64,000 nucleotides of DNA, from assembly GCF_027595985.1 (NCBI RefSeq), contig NC_073302.1:404238503-404302502 (forward strand), in the 5' to 3' direction. The notes beneath the pieces were generated by a model. It saw nothing but the letters and a program-made list of their open reading frames with translations. It was not told where the DNA came from and searched no databases. Positions 41,567-52,003 of this stretch are shown here, piece by piece. Made by a program: the position numbers and the translations under genes. Every line of letters starts with the position of its first letter. Position 1 is the first letter of the stretch. The DNA is from Sorex araneus (taxonomy: Eukaryota > Chordata > Mammalia > Eulipotyphla > Soricidae).

Positions 41567-41812
41567 ATCATCATCATTATCATCATCATCCCGTTGATCA
41601 TTGAATTTCTCAAGCGGTCTCAGTAACATCTCCATTTGTCCTAGCCCTGAGATTTTAGAAGCCTCTCTTTACTCGTCCTTCCCAAGAGAGGAATGAAACC
41701 CAGCATTGCTACTGGTTTTGGCACATGAATATGCCAGTGGAGTCTGTAAGGGTCTCCCATGTGGGCAGGAAACTCCCAGTAGCTTGCCAGGTTCTCCCAG
41801 AGAGAGAAGTAG
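41567..41812 (-). mobile_element. Sor B SINE, 5'-truncated, GAT-repeat tail
   Basis: Minus strand: GAGAACCTGGCAAGCTACTG at the 5' side, ACAAATGGAGATGTTACTG, then CAACGGGATGATGATGA ending in (GAT)n. It lacks the tRNA head and poly(A). Confidence 0.8.
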
Positions 41813-41829
41813 GCTATAAGATGGAGTTA

Positions 41830-41950
41830 TCAGCACCTTCTACAGAGAAGTTGAAGCTCAGAGATTAAATAACTAGCCTGAGTTCATACCACTTGTGAAC
41901 AGCAAAGCTGGGTCTGGGCCCCAGCATCTCACTCCAGGCCCTGGGCACTT
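41830..41950 (-). mobile_element. MIR fragment
   Basis: GAGAAGTTGAAGCTCAGAG, ACTAGCCTGAGTTCATACC and AGCAAAGCTGGGTCTGGGC follow the reverse MIR core. Confidence 0.65.
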
Positions 41951-42149
41951 CAGAGCTGCATTAAATTTCCCACTTCATCAATGACATATTTTTTTCACTC
42001 TACTTAACATTTCCCACTACTTAGCCAAATTCCAAGACACACAAACAGAAGTCTCGTAGGAAAGGTAGATTAATTTTAAACTAGCTCAAGTTAATAGTAA
42101 ATCAACAAAACATTATATTAGTTAGTTGCAAAGGAATGGTTCTTTTTTA

Positions 42150-42290
42150 TGGGGATGGGAGGATGGTGCCAGGGCTTACAAGGGCCACCCCAGCAGTACT
42201 CAAAGGACCGTGCAATACAGGGGATCCAACTTGGGTCCCTGTGCATACAAAGCTATACATTTTTGCACACAGAGTCCAGCTCATAGAGGT
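42150..42290 (-). mobile_element. Sor-like SINE, very old
   Basis: Inverted CAGCAGTACTCAAAGGACC and GGGATCCAACTTGGGTCCC. Confidence 0.5.
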
Positions 42291-42437
42291 TCATTCCCTA
42301 CCTCCCAATGAAATGACCTTTAACCTTTAGAGGTCTGGCACTCTGCTGAAAAAAATCTGACAGTAACGAAGATCCCTCTTCCTAGAAAGATGTACAGCTA
42401 CACAGAGATATAATCTGTGCATAAGATTTTGGGGACT

Positions 42438-42613
42438 CGGAGCCGGACCGATAGTACAGAGGGGAGAGCGTTTGCCTTGCATGCGGCTGACCCGGATTTG
42501 ATCCCCAGCATCCCATATGGTTCCCCGAGCACTGCCAGGAGTGATTCCTGAGTGTAGAGCCAGGAGTAACCCCTGAGTCTTGCCGGGAGTGACCCAATAA
42601 GCAAAAAAAAAAT
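42438..42613 (+). mobile_element. Sor A SINE with TSD
   Basis: GATTTTGGGGACT at 42425-42437 and 42614-42626. Head GGAGCCGGACCGATAGTACA. Confidence 0.94.
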
Positions 42614-42727
42614 GATTTTGGGGACTCCCTGAATACAAGATGGAGAGAACTCTTTGTTTCTTCCTTCCCTTTTTGTTGCTGCTGCTGCTATGATGATCAG
42701 GGGCCACACACTTATTCACAATGTTCT

Positions 42728-42743
42728 CACACACACACACACA

Positions 42744-42788
<45 letters not shown>
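42728..42788. repeat. (CA)n microsatellite, one interruption
   Basis: About 30 CA units with a CC step near 42750. Confidence 0.97.
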
Positions 42789-42794
42789 ACAGTG

Positions 42795-42970
42795 TGCTGC
42801 TGGGCTGAGGGGTACTGGGGATCGTACACTTCTGCTGTGGCCCTGGGGATCACACCAGGACAGCACCGCTGGGATCACAGTTGGCAGGAGGGGACAGTGC
42901 TAGGGATTGAACTCGCAGCCTCACAGCTGCAAAGCAGGTGCTCTGCTTCTAAAGCACAACTCTAGTGCTC
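42795..42970 (-). mobile_element. worn tRNA-headed SINE
   Basis: Inverted GGGATTGAACTCGCAGCC and TGCAAAGCAGGTGCTCTGC look like B and A boxes. Family uncertain. Confidence 0.45.
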
Positions 42971-43555
42971 CAGGAAACGCCTCTTAAATCGAAGTAGCCA
43001 CATAATGTCCCTCCACATCCAGATGGCTCTGGGGAAATCACACCTGGGACCAAGTTCCTCCCTCTACAAAACTATTTGAGGGTGCTCGGGGAAGAAGCTG
43101 CTCTGCCTTCCGGTACATATAAGCAAATTGCAAAGTTTCTCTTGAACCTTGAGCATAGTATTGACAAAACTTTTGAGTTGATGGCAAGCCCAGTGGTCAG
43201 GGAACGTGGAAGCCTTTTTGTTTTTTCACCAGTACAAAGGGCACAGGTTGTTGTTGGCCATTCGGTGGCCTGTAACCAGATAGTGTCACACTGTCAAGCA
43301 CACTTGCCATTGTGGTCATGAGAAGCTCATTTTGGTTTTTGTGGTCAAGAAAAAAGCCAGAATTAACCTGGTCCCAACTCTGCCTTTGAATGCGCCTGCC
43401 CCGTGTAGATGGAGAAGTCGGAGCAGAGTCACTTCCAGTTCTGCACTCTGGGTTTAGTAGCCGTGCTTTTCTCACCCCCAGTTTTCTTCTCTGCAAAACA
43501 CAGAACCCAGACAATATGGCCCATTGTTGAAGAACAAGTTTAAAAAACAGGGAGT
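42971..43555. other. single-copy DNA, no gene seen
   Basis: Overlapping frames of 81 (+) and 143 (-) codons are without known domains. Confidence 0.4.
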
Positions 43556-43738
43556 GGGGCTGGAACCATAGCACAGTGGGTAGGGTGTTTGCCTGGCACA
43601 TGGCCAACCCAGGTTCGATTCCCAGCATCCCATATGGCCCCCCTGAGCACCGCCAGGACTAATTCCTGAGTGCAGAGCCAGGAGTAACCCCTGTGCATTG
43701 CCAGGCGTGACCCAAAAAGAAAAAAAAAAACAAACAAA
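43556..43738 (+). mobile_element. Sor A SINE
   Basis: GGGGCTGGAACCATAGCACA to GCGTGACCCAAAAAG plus A10. Confidence 0.94.
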
Positions 43739-43756
43739 GAGGGAAAGTCAGATTCT

Positions 43757-43870
43757 CCCTTGCCCACTTAGGCATGTTATTTTGCACCTTTGAGCCTCCT
43801 ATTTCTAGTCTAGAAAATGTATTCACTGATGCCTGTATTGTAGAAGAGTGTGGACATTAAATAAGAAAGG
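43757..43870 (+). mobile_element. MIR fragment
   Basis: CTTAGGCATGTTATTTTGCA, CTTTGAGCCTCCTATTTCTAG and GACATTAAATAAG follow the forward MIR core. Confidence 0.55.
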
Positions 43871-43904
43871 CACACATGTCCCTGGTGTATATGATCTTAA
43901 TAAA

Positions 43905-44085
43905 GACTGGAGAGCTATTCCAAAGGGGCGTGCACTTGCCTTGCACATGGCTAACCCAAGTTTGACCCCCGTCACCCTAAAAGGTCCCCTGAGCACTGCT
44001 AAGAGTGACCCCTTAGTACAGAGTCAGGAGTTAGTTTTGAGCATTATAGGGTGTGGGCTCCCACCCTCACCCCCAGAAAAAAACA
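43905..44085 (+). mobile_element. Sor A SINE, old
   Basis: AAGACTGGAGAGCTATTCCA head, CACTTGCCTTGCACATGGC, then GAGTCAGGAGTTAGTTTTGAG. Confidence 0.85.
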
Positions 44086-44352
44086 AGAAAAAGAAAATGT
44101 CACAATTGTAAGGGGAGACAGAGCTCTTTCTTGGCACTAAATTCTGGTGAAAATGTCTTGAATAGAATATATAAAAGGAACTGGAATCTCTCCAGTTTTC
44201 CTCAACAACTGTTTTACAGAGATTAATGATTTCCATGTGGTTATTTATTATAATAATCTGAAATAAAACACCACCCCAAGGGATAGGATTACATAACACC
44301 AGCAACCGGGATATTCTTGCATAGCTTAGTGTCTTCAAAAAGTCAACACGGG

Positions 44353-44527
44353 GGGCCGGAGCGATAGCACAGCGGGTAGGGCGTTTGCCTTGCACGCGGC
44401 CGATCCGGGTTCGATCCCCGGCATCCCATATGGTCCCCCGAGCACCGCCAGGAGTAATTCCTGAGTGCAGAGCCAGGAGTAACCCCTGAGCATCGCTGGG
44501 TGTGACCCAAAAAGCAAAAAAAAAAAA
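44353..44527 (+). mobile_element. near-consensus Sor A SINE with TSD
   Basis: GGGGCCGGAGCGATAGCACA to CGCTGGGTGTGACCCAAAAA, CpGs largely intact. AAAAAGTCAACACGGGG and AAAAAGTCAACATGGGG flank it, differing by a CpG transition. Confidence 0.97.
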
Positions 44528-44547
44528 AAAAGTCAACATGGGGATAG

Positions 44548-44880
44548 GAGACAGAGGGATAGTGCAGAGGTTAAGGCACTTGCCTAGCATGTGGCTGCAG
44601 CCATGACACTGGTTTAAATCCCGGCACCGCACAGAGTGATAGTACAGCAGGTAGGGAGTTTGCATGTGGCCAACTTGGGTTCAATCCCCGGCATCCTATG
44701 TGGCCAGGCAGAGCCAGGAGTTAACCCCTGAGCATCGCTGGGTGTGACCCAAAAAGCAAAAAAATAAAAAATAAAAATAAATCCCAGTACAGCACAGGGT
44801 CCCCCAAGCACGGCCAGGTGTGGGCCTGACCATAAAGCCAGAAGTGACTCTGGAGCATGGCCAGTGTCACGCCCCCAATA
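44548..44880 (+). mobile_element. older Sor A SINE split by a younger one
   Basis: Left part GAGACAGAGGGATAGTGCAG to AAATCCCGGCACCGCACAG. Right part resumes AAATCCCAGTACAGCACAG and ends near GTGTCACGCCCCC. Confidence 0.82.
44633..44779 (+). mobile_element. inner Sor A SINE, internally deleted
   Basis: AGAGTGATAGTACAGCAGG to GTGACCCAAAAAGC plus A-rich tail. The TTGCCTTGC block and part of the centre are missing. Confidence 0.88.
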
Positions 44881-44892
44881 AATATCGGTACT

Positions 44893-45050
44893 GTGCATGA
44901 AATATTGTACAGGAGTTAAGGCACTTCCATGTATGCAGCTGACTCTGGTTTGATCCCCATCACAACATATGGTCCCTCCAAGCACTGCCATGAGTCACTC
45001 CTGAGCATAGAACCAGAGACAGCCCCCCCAACAACCAGGCATGACCGCAA
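44893..45050 (+). mobile_element. Sor A SINE, old
   Basis: AAATATTGTACAGGAGTTAAG head and ACATATGGTCCCTCCAAGC centre. Confidence 0.75.
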
Positions 45051-45124
45051 CACCCCCTCCGTAAATCAATACCATAATAACAAAAGGCAGGGGAGAAGTA
45101 GCCCAGATTAAAATTGTGAAAAGT

Positions 45125-45304
45125 TAGGGGGCTGGAGAGATATTACATCAGGGAAGTACTTGCCTTGCACACAGCCAATTCTGGTTCAATTCCTGGCATC
45201 CTATATGGTCCTCTGAGCCCTGCCAGGAGTGATCCCTGAGCACAGAGTAGGGAGTCAGCCTGAGCACTACCAGGTGTGGCTCACCCCACCCACCCCCAAA
45301 AAAG
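45125..45304 (+). mobile_element. Sor A SINE
   Basis: AGGGGGCTGGAGAGATATTA to GTGTGGCTCACCCCACCC plus A-tail. Confidence 0.9.
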
Positions 45305-45464
45305 ATAGTGAAAAGATGTAACCATTTTCAATGCATGAATCTTTGTTGGTGAAGAAACCAATATAAGACATTTCTATGGTAGTCTGAGAAATTTTTATGT
45401 GGATTGATTATTAGATGAAATTTCTACATTCTAATTATTATAGGACATTTAAGGATGACAGTGC

Positions 45465-45672
45465 ATCATGGCTATCACTGTATCACTGTATCACTGTCAT
45501 CCCGTTGTTCATCGACTGCTTGATCAGACACCAGTAACATCTTCATTTGTCCCTGTTGTATGTGAATGTAGCCCAATGGCATCTGCTCATTCCAGGAACA
45601 CGAAGAGCACGTTGTTCTTACTGTTTTTGGCATATCAAATACGTCATGGGTAGCTTGCCAGGCTCTGCCATG
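45465..45672 (-). mobile_element. Sor B SINE, 5'-truncated, octamer tail
   Basis: Minus strand ends GAACAACGGGATGACAGTG followed by ATACAGTG repeats (complement at 45474-45498). The body has GGAAGATG-type changes and CCTGGCAAGCTACCCATGAC at the 5' side. No tRNA head and no poly(A). Confidence 0.8.
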
Positions 45673-45767
45673 CGGGGAAAGGGGAGCATTAATTAATTAA
45701 AAATAAATAAAAATAAAGAGGTCATTCACAGCCACATGCTCCAGAAAAAATTGCATTGCTCTCTTCC

Positions 45768-46165
45768 AGGAGCTTTGTTTTATAGTCTCTGGATCTTGGC
45801 TGTTGATGAGACTGGGGGGGGGGGGGCAGTCTGTGGGTGTGACTGCCAAGCTACTGGAAAACTGGGAATCTGGGTGAAGGAGGCCCAGTCCCAATCCAAG
45901 CAGGCTTAGAGATCTCAGCCTCAGGTCCTGCATACCTGGGTTCTTCTGTCAGTTCCTTCATGGGTGAGGCTCGTCCGAGTGTGTGGAGAATGGCCTTGAG
46001 CATGGCTGTGGCTGGGTTTTGGAGGTTTTCAACTATCGGGGTTCTGACTGGGGTGGGGAGGGAAACTCAACCCGCCCCGCTCTGAGGGGGTCCCCAAGTG
46101 AAGATAGCCTGGCGCGGGGGCAGGAGATTTATGGCTATGTGTAAAGGAATCTCCTTTTATTTATT
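45768..46165 (-). mobile_element. unnamed interspersed repeat, copy 2
   Basis: Homologous over about 350 bp to the left-most (minus-strand 5') part of the composite insert at 32138-32487. Shared blocks include GTGGGTGTGACTGCCAAG, CTGGAAAACTGGGAA, GTGTGGAGA-TGGCCTTG and GGGAAACTCAACCC. Here the L1 3' part is absent. Orientation is given to match copy 1. Confidence 0.7.
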
Positions 46166-46184
46166 CTTTTTTTGGGGGGGTTGG

Positions 46185-46372
46185 CTTAATTTTTAGGTTT
46201 TTTGAGGGGTCACACCCAGAAATGCTCAAGGTTTTCTCCTGGTTCTGTGCACAGGAATCACTCCTGGCAAGTTCGGGAGGCCATATGGATTACCCGAGAT
46301 TTGAACCCGGGTCAGTCATATGCAAGGCAAACACACTACCTGTTGTATTAACATTCCATCCCCTTATTCTTT
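46185..46372 (-). mobile_element. Sor A SINE
   Basis: GGGGTCACACCCAGAAATGC to TTAACATTCCATCCCC, inverted. Confidence 0.85.
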
Positions 46373-46404
46373 TGTATTCTGAGTGTTTTTATTAGTTTTT
46401 TTTT

Positions 46405-46545
46405 GGTCTTTGGGCCACACCCAGTGTTGCTCAGGAAGTACTCTGGGTTAGGTGCTCAGGGACCCATGCTGTGCAGGGGTCAAAGGCAGTCCTCCTGTAT
46501 GCAACCCATGTGTACTAGCCTGCCCTGAACACCATCTCTCTGGCC
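46405..46545 (-). mobile_element. Sor-like SINE, old
   Basis: GGGCCACACCCAGTGTTGC to CACCATCTCTCTGGCCC, inverted. Confidence 0.7.
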
Positions 46546-46682
46546 CAATATCCTGATATATTTAGAAGTAGTTTTGAAATCTAGCAAAATATTGTCCAGG
46601 GTTGAGTTAAAGTGGAGATATAGGTGGAACTAACTTTCTTTCTTTCTTTTTTTTTTTCACTATCAGTAACTAAGTAAGATAG

Positions 46683-46772
46683 GGACCAGAAATGTGGAAC
46701 AATTCCTAGAGCAATTGTTGCTCATGTCCTACGCCCTGAGGTCAATCCCTAGCACCCCCCACCAAAAAAAGA
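46683..46772 (+). mobile_element. worn SINE head
   Basis: GGGACCAGAAATGTGGAAC, CCTGAGGTCAATCCCTAGC, ending CCCACC plus A7. Confidence 0.5.
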
Positions 46773-46904
46773 AAAAAACATGTCAGCTCATGAAATAAGC
46801 ATAGAAAGACAAGAGTAAATATTTTTGTGATCAGGCACCCTCCAATGTTTAGTCAAGAAAACCACACACTACTTGGGTCATACCAGGCTGGGAAGAATAA
46901 AATG

Positions 46905-47010
46905 GTTATGAGTTGGATTGTATCTCCCAGAAATTCATATGTTGAAATTCGAACCACCAGTAACTCAGACTGTAACCATATTTGGAGACAGAGCCCAAAT
47001 GAATATGACC
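46905..47010 (+). mobile_element. MLT1/MaLR LTR fragment
   Basis: GGTTATGAGTTGGATTGTAT, CCAGAAATTCATATGTTGAA, ACCAGTAACTCAGACTG and CATATTTGGAGACAGAGCC match the 5' part of MLT1-type LTRs. Its 3' half is not seen here. Confidence 0.82.
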
Positions 47011-47580
47011 CATCTCCAAACCAAAAAAGAAAATGTGGGCAGAAGGAATCTGGTTGAAGACAAAGGGATGTGATGGCCATCTCCATCCAAGTGAGGAACA
47101 GACCCTTTTTCTCGGACTCGGGAGGGAATCCAGGCCCGGATTCCCACCATCTGGCCTCAGGGACTGTGAGTAGTTTATCGCAGCACCTGCAGTGTTTAGT
47201 GAAGGCCACCACAGCAAACCCACACACAACAACTTTCAACTTGCCCCTGTCTGGGCACAGGGGGTTTGGTTCTGCACACTGCTGCATTCTCCAGCTGGAT
47301 GGTCCATGAAAACAGCATTATACAAGTGAGCCAAGGGGAAAACCAGCTGAATAACAGAGCTCTGAGAATGTACAAGGCTGTCAATTCAAAGAACTGAAGA
47401 GGGACCCAGAAACTGTGGGTGTCTCTGAGAGAAGAGGGAGAGATTTCACATAATAAGATAGGCTGGCATCATTGGAATGTTTTCAGATTGGGAGGGCATC
47501 CTCACTAATAAATCTGCACCCCTGAAACTATCCCCAAAACTACATTCTAGATCATATAAAGGAGGAGCTGCAGTGACTGC
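47011..47580. other. single-copy DNA, no gene seen
   Basis: Overlapping frames up to 144 codons on the minus strand have no known domain and lie partly over the MLT1 fragment. Confidence 0.4.
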
Positions 47581-47589
47581 TTCTTTGTG

Positions 47590-47750
47590 GGGATGGGAGT
47601 ACTTCTGGTGGTGCTCAAAACTTAATCCTGGCTCTGCACTCAGGGATCATTTCTGGTGAGGCTCAGGGGACTATATGGGGTGCAGGTATTGAACTCAGGT
47701 TGGCTGCTGCAAGGGAAGTATTCTACCCACTGTACTATCTCATTGACCCT
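47590..47750 (-). mobile_element. Sor A SINE, old
   Basis: Inverted CTTAATCCTGGCTCTGCAC to ACTATCTCATTGACCC. GGCTTCTTTATGTG-like words flank it. Confidence 0.8.
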
Positions 47751-47762
47751 GATGGCTTCTTT

Positions 47763-47821
47763 ATGTGTGTGTGTGTACATACACATATACACACACACAA
47801 CTGTGTACACACACACACACA
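47763..47821. repeat. (TG)n/(CA)n run
   Basis: GTGTGTGTGT then TACACACACACAA and ACACACACACACAC, partly self-complementary. Confidence 0.9.
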
Positions 47822-47879
47822 GGCCTATGAAAGGAGAAGGGCCATCACTTCTCTTAGTTTAAGATAATCTGAATTCTTT

Positions 47880-48030
47880 TTCTTCTTTTTTGCCCTTGGT
47901 TTGGGGGGGAGGGGCAAACCTGGCAGTGGAGCTTGGTGGTCACACTCTGCTCAGGGGATCCTAACATACTTAGGGCTCCTGTGTGCAAATAACATGCTCC
48001 AGCCCTTTATGCTCTCTCCCCAGCCCAATA
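47880..48030 (-). mobile_element. Sor-like SINE, very old
   Basis: Inverted GGCAAACCTGGCAGTGGAG to GCTCTCTCCCCAGCCC. Confidence 0.55.
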
Positions 48031-48463
48031 ATCTGCATTCTGTAAGTAATGATTATTTCTCCCTGTGAAGGACTCAATTATCCTGGAGTTCCCTTTACGT
48101 GAGTGACATTTATGGAAGAAGGTCTACGCTAAGACAAGCCTAGCAGACCCTTTTGGGAAGACAAATCCCCCCAACACAAAAGCCTTTTCCCATGTCTCAC
48201 CCCAGCCCTTTGTCCCTGCAGTAACCAGTCTGGCAACCAGAACCCACACCAGGTAGCACATGACGGCAAGGCCCCATCAGCCTAGAAACCAGCTCTCTTT
48301 CGCTCACCAGAAAGCAGTGGCCTTGGACAGGCTGGCAGCCCCCGTGCCTGCCCAGATCCCAGGCCTTGCACATGGAAACATGGGAATCCAGGCTGACACA
48401 TGTTGACCCTTCACTATATGCCTTCTGGTGTTTCTGTCTTTAAAATCAAGAAGTATGGCATCT
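48031..48463. other. single-copy DNA
   Basis: No gene or repeat was recognised. Confidence 0.4.
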
Positions 48464-48632
48464 TGGGGCCAGAGTGATAGTATAGCGGGTAGGGCATTCG
48501 CTGAGCATGCAGCCGGCCCAGGTTCATCCCTGACATCTCATAAGGCCTAGGAGCACTGCCAGGAGTAATTCCTGAGTGCAGAGCCAGGAGTAACCCCTGA
48601 GTATTGCCGGGTATGATCCAAAAAGAAAAAGA
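48464..48632 (+). mobile_element. Sor A SINE
   Basis: TGGGGCCAGAGTGATAGTAT to GGTATGATCCAAAAAGAAA. Confidence 0.9.
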
Positions 48633-48651
48633 AATCCATGCAGCTACGGAA

Positions 48652-48778
48652 TAAGGGGCTGAAGTGATAGTATAACAAATAGTGATGGAGGAACAAACAG
48701 AGTGCCAGAGTTGAACCTGGATAAGCCACAGGCAAGGCAAGTGTCCCACCTGCTGTATTATCACTGCGGTCCCTATCA
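48652..48778. mobile_element. SINE head foldback
   Basis: Starts as a plus-strand head (AAGGGGCTGAAGTGATAGTA) and ends as an inverted head (TGTATTATCACTGCGGTCCC). Two heads therefore face each other with no body between them. Confidence 0.65.
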
Positions 48779-48824
48779 CTAATATTAATTTATATAAATA
48801 ATTAATGTTATGTTTTCTTTTTTT

Positions 48825-48990
48825 TTCTTTTTTGGGTCACACCTGGCGATGCACAGGGGTTACTCCTGGCTCTGCACTCAGGATTTACTCCTGGAAGTGC
48901 TCAGGGGACCACATGGGATGCTGGGAATCGAAGCCGGGTCAGCTGCGTGCAAGGCAAACACCCTACTCACTGTGCTATCGCTCCAGTCCC
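48825..48990 (-). mobile_element. Sor A SINE
   Basis: TTTTGGGTCACACCTGGCG to CTATCGCTCCAGTCCC. TTAATGTTA on both sides is a short TSD. Confidence 0.94.
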
Positions 48991-49077
48991 TTAATGTTAA
49001 TTTTTAATGCTTAGAAATATAATTGATGTTTGGGTGGCATGCTGCCATACCTACTTGTTAAAATATTCAAGAAAATG

Positions 49078-49264
49078 GGGCTGGAGCGATAGCACAGCGG
49101 GTAGGGCGTTTGCCTTGCACGCGGCCGACCCGGGTTCGATTCCCAGCATCCCATATTGTCCCCTGAGCACGGCCAGGGGTAATTCCTGAGTGCAGAGCCA
49201 GGAGTGACCCCTGAGCATCGCGCTGGGTGTGACCCAAAAAGCAAAAAAACAAAAAACAAAAAAA
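49078..49264 (+). mobile_element. Sor A SINE, first of a same-site pair
   Basis: GGGGCTGGAGCGATAGCACA to GTGACCCAAAAAGC plus mixed A-tail. AAAATATTCAAGAAA precedes it and AAAATATTTAAGAAA follows. Confidence 0.95.
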
Positions 49265-49279
49265 TAAAATATTTAAGAA

Positions 49280-49438
49280 ACTACAGCATGTAGGGTGTTT
49301 GCATTTCACAGGGCCAAACCAGGTTCATTCCCCAGCATCTCCTGTAGTTCCCTGAGTCTGCGGGAGTAATTCCTGAGTGAAGAGCCAGGAGTAAGTCCTG
49401 AACACTGCCAGGTTTGGCACAAAAACCAAATACAAAAC
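49280..49438 (+). mobile_element. Sor A SINE, second of a same-site pair
   Basis: Head reduced to CTACAGCATGTAGGGTG. Full body, then ACAAAACAAAAATATTCAAGG, a third copy of the target word. Confidence 0.85.
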
Positions 49439-49489
49439 AAAAATATTCAAGGAAACTTTATATTTGTTTATCAATAGCACTACTTTGGG

Positions 49490-49652
49490 AGCTGAACGGA
49501 TAGAATTGGATTTAAGATTCTTATGTGCCTAGTCTATGGCCTACCTTAGTTTGATCCCTGGCACTGTAGATGGTCCTGAATACAAGACTGAGAGTAATTC
49601 CTAAATACAGAGCCAGAAATTTTGAGTACAGGTGGATGTAGCCCAAAAACAA
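49490..49652 (+). mobile_element. Sor A SINE, old
   Basis: GAGCTGAACGGATAGAATTG head, TTTGATCCCTGGCACTG centre, ending GTAGCCCAAAAAC. Confidence 0.75.
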
Positions 49653-50037
49653 ACAATAAAAGCACTATTTACCTACTTGCATCTCTAGCCTTACTCTACA
49701 CTCTCTACAACCCAGCAATTCAAGGGTTAATGCCCCACACCAGAAGGTCCTCCAGAACCTGCTTGAGCAGTCTGCTCCTCTCCGTTCAGATAGGAGACTG
49801 TCTCTGCCCTCACTCATTGTCACTTGCTGTTCAAGTTCACCCCTGCTTCAGAGGCTCCCAATACTGTCCTCTTCAATTCTTTATGATCCATTGTTCCACC
49901 ATACCTCCAAAGCATATGCTATTATCATTTTCTTTCATATAAAAAGAAATTGAGGTCAGGTGACTAAAAAATGGCCAGAATTTTTCAGCAGTTTCTGTCT
50001 CTGGACCTGGAATTGATGCGTTTAGTGCCTTCATCTT
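49653..50037. other. single-copy DNA, possible L2 remnant
   Basis: CTTGCTGTTCAAGTTCACCC near 49820 and the following CT-rich words recall antisense L2. The match is too weak to call firmly. Confidence 0.3.
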
Positions 50038-50205
50038 TTTTTGTTTTGGTTTTTGGGCCATACCTGGCAGTACTCAGAGCTTGACTCTGTGCTCAGAGAT
50101 TACTCTTGGCAGTGCTTGCAGGACCTTCTGCAGTGCCTAGGATCAAACTAGGGTAGGCCACATGCAAGGCAAGTGCCTTAGATCCTGTTCTATCCCCTGG
50201 GCCCC
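50038..50205 (-). mobile_element. Sor A SINE, old
   Basis: TTTTTGGGCCATACCTGGC to CTATCCCCTGGGCCCC, inverted. Confidence 0.85.
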
Positions 50206-50239
50206 AAAGTGGTGCTATTATTTATTAATAAATATAAAG

Positions 50240-50342
50240 TTCTGGCAGGGCTTTGGGAGATGATGGGTGGTGCTGGCAATTGAACCTGGGCCGACCTGGT
50301 GCAAGTCAAGTGCCCTACCTGCTGGGGCATCTCTCCAGCCCT
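50240..50342 (-). mobile_element. Sor A 5' half
   Basis: Inverted head only: GGCAATTGAACCTGGGCC to GCATCTCTCCAGCCC. Confidence 0.75.
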
Positions 50343-50437
50343 GAGGACTTTTGTCTTTAAAGGAGTCAAAAGCAGTATAGCCAGCCAGAGTCAGGCATTC
50401 ACAAGATCTTTCCACTAGAAGACACCTGTCAGTGTTT

Positions 50438-50621
50438 TGTTTTTGTTTTTGTTTTTTCTTTTGGGGTCACATTCAGCGATGCACAGGGGTTACTCCTGGC
50501 TCTGCACTTCAGGAATTACTCCTGGCTGTGTTCGGGGGACCATATAGAATGCTGGGAATCGAACCCAGGTCGGCTGCGTGCAAGGCAAACGCCCTACCTG
50601 CTGTGCTATTGCTCCAGCCCC
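50438..50621 (-). mobile_element. Sor A SINE with TSD
   Basis: GACACCTGTCAGT at 50421-50433 and GACACCGGTCAGT at 50622-50634. (TTTTTG)n tail. Confidence 0.94.
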
Positions 50622-50864
50622 GACACCGGTCAGTATTAAGACTCCCAAAGCACAAGCAAGCCCTGCTTTCAAAAGCTTCAAAAGCTTCACATGCACCCAG
50701 ATGCTCTCCCAGGAGGGAAACTTAGAAACTCAAGAGGACCCTTGATTGCAGACTTGGTACTCTTTGGAAGGTGAGACAGTGCATCGAGGTGCGATCTCAA
50801 TGCAGTGCAGTGGCCAAAGTCTGCATAGCTGTCTGGGCAGGAGACAAGTATTGCAATAGTTGGC

Positions 50865-51130
50865 TAAGGACCAAACATGATGGCCTCTCAGTATCTGTAT
50901 TGCAAACCATGATGCCCAAAGTAGAGAGAGAATAAGAAGGAAGGTGCCTGCCACAGAGGTGGGGGTGGCGAGGAGGGATACTGGGGACATTGGTGATGGA
51001 AAATGCAGACTGGTGGAGGAATGGGTGTTCAATCATTGTATGACTGAAACTCAATCATTTTCATTTCACTCCACCAGTGTGCTTTGTAACTGTAACTCAC
51101 AGTGATTCAATAAAAAAGTAAAATAAAATA
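50865..51130 (+). mobile_element. L1 3' end
   Basis: AAGGACCAAACATGATGGCCT, CAAACCATGATGCCCAAAG, TGGTGGAGGAATGGGTGTTC and CAGTGATTCAATAAAAAAG. A short CATTTTCATTTCACTCC insert lies near 51057. Confidence 0.9.
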
Positions 51131-52003
51131 AAGGTTCGTATCACTGTATGAGGAACACACAGATATCCTCCCAGCCCCCTGAACCCTGAAAGTTTACTGC
51201 AGGAACTTTACACTCCAGTCCCTGCTCACACACTCCACCTACTTACTGGACACATGCTCAGCCACGATTGTACAGAGAGGTCACCACCTGTCACCACTGT
51301 CCCTGGTTTCCTGCTGCCTTTCTAGCTTTGCATGTGCCTTCCCTTGGTGCGTAACCCCTATGTGACCAGAAGACTCTATTACTCTAAAAACCTGTCCTGC
51401 TAACCAGCTGGCCTGGGCACAATAGCACTGGAAGGCAGTCAGAGGGTTGAGACCAGAAACAGTCATGAAACCCTGTTCATGAAGCAGCTGGCAGGTGGCA
51501 AGCAGAAGGCTAGAGAGAGAAAGACCTCCTACAGGACCCAATTAACTGGCCTTCTGGGAGCAAGAGCCATTCAACCTGCCCAAGAGTCCCTCCCTTGCCT
51601 AAGGAAGGCAGTGAGGCTGAGCCAGGGCCCAGGCTCGCTCGTCCCAGCAGTCCCCAGAGGAGCAATCCTACTGAGACGGGAAGCAATGAGAAGGGGCTGG
51701 CTCTCCCTCTCCCTCTGCTCTCCTGGGAAAACACAGAGGAAATGTTCCCAAAGGTCTATGTTGTGAAATCCTTGTATTTGATTTAAAATCTCATGAGAAG
51801 CATATTTTTATTGAAGGAGAAAGAAAAACCTAGGAAAATAAAAGAAATAGACAAGTCAGCCAGTGGGCACAGAACTTGTTGACATCTTCTGGCCCACATT
51901 AGAGTGTTTGCCTCATTAGTCACGGGGCCTGGAATTGGCAAGCAGGGAGTTAAAGCACGAAGCCTGCAGTCTGGGTAGGAAGAAGGTATGCCAAGCAGGA
52001 AGC

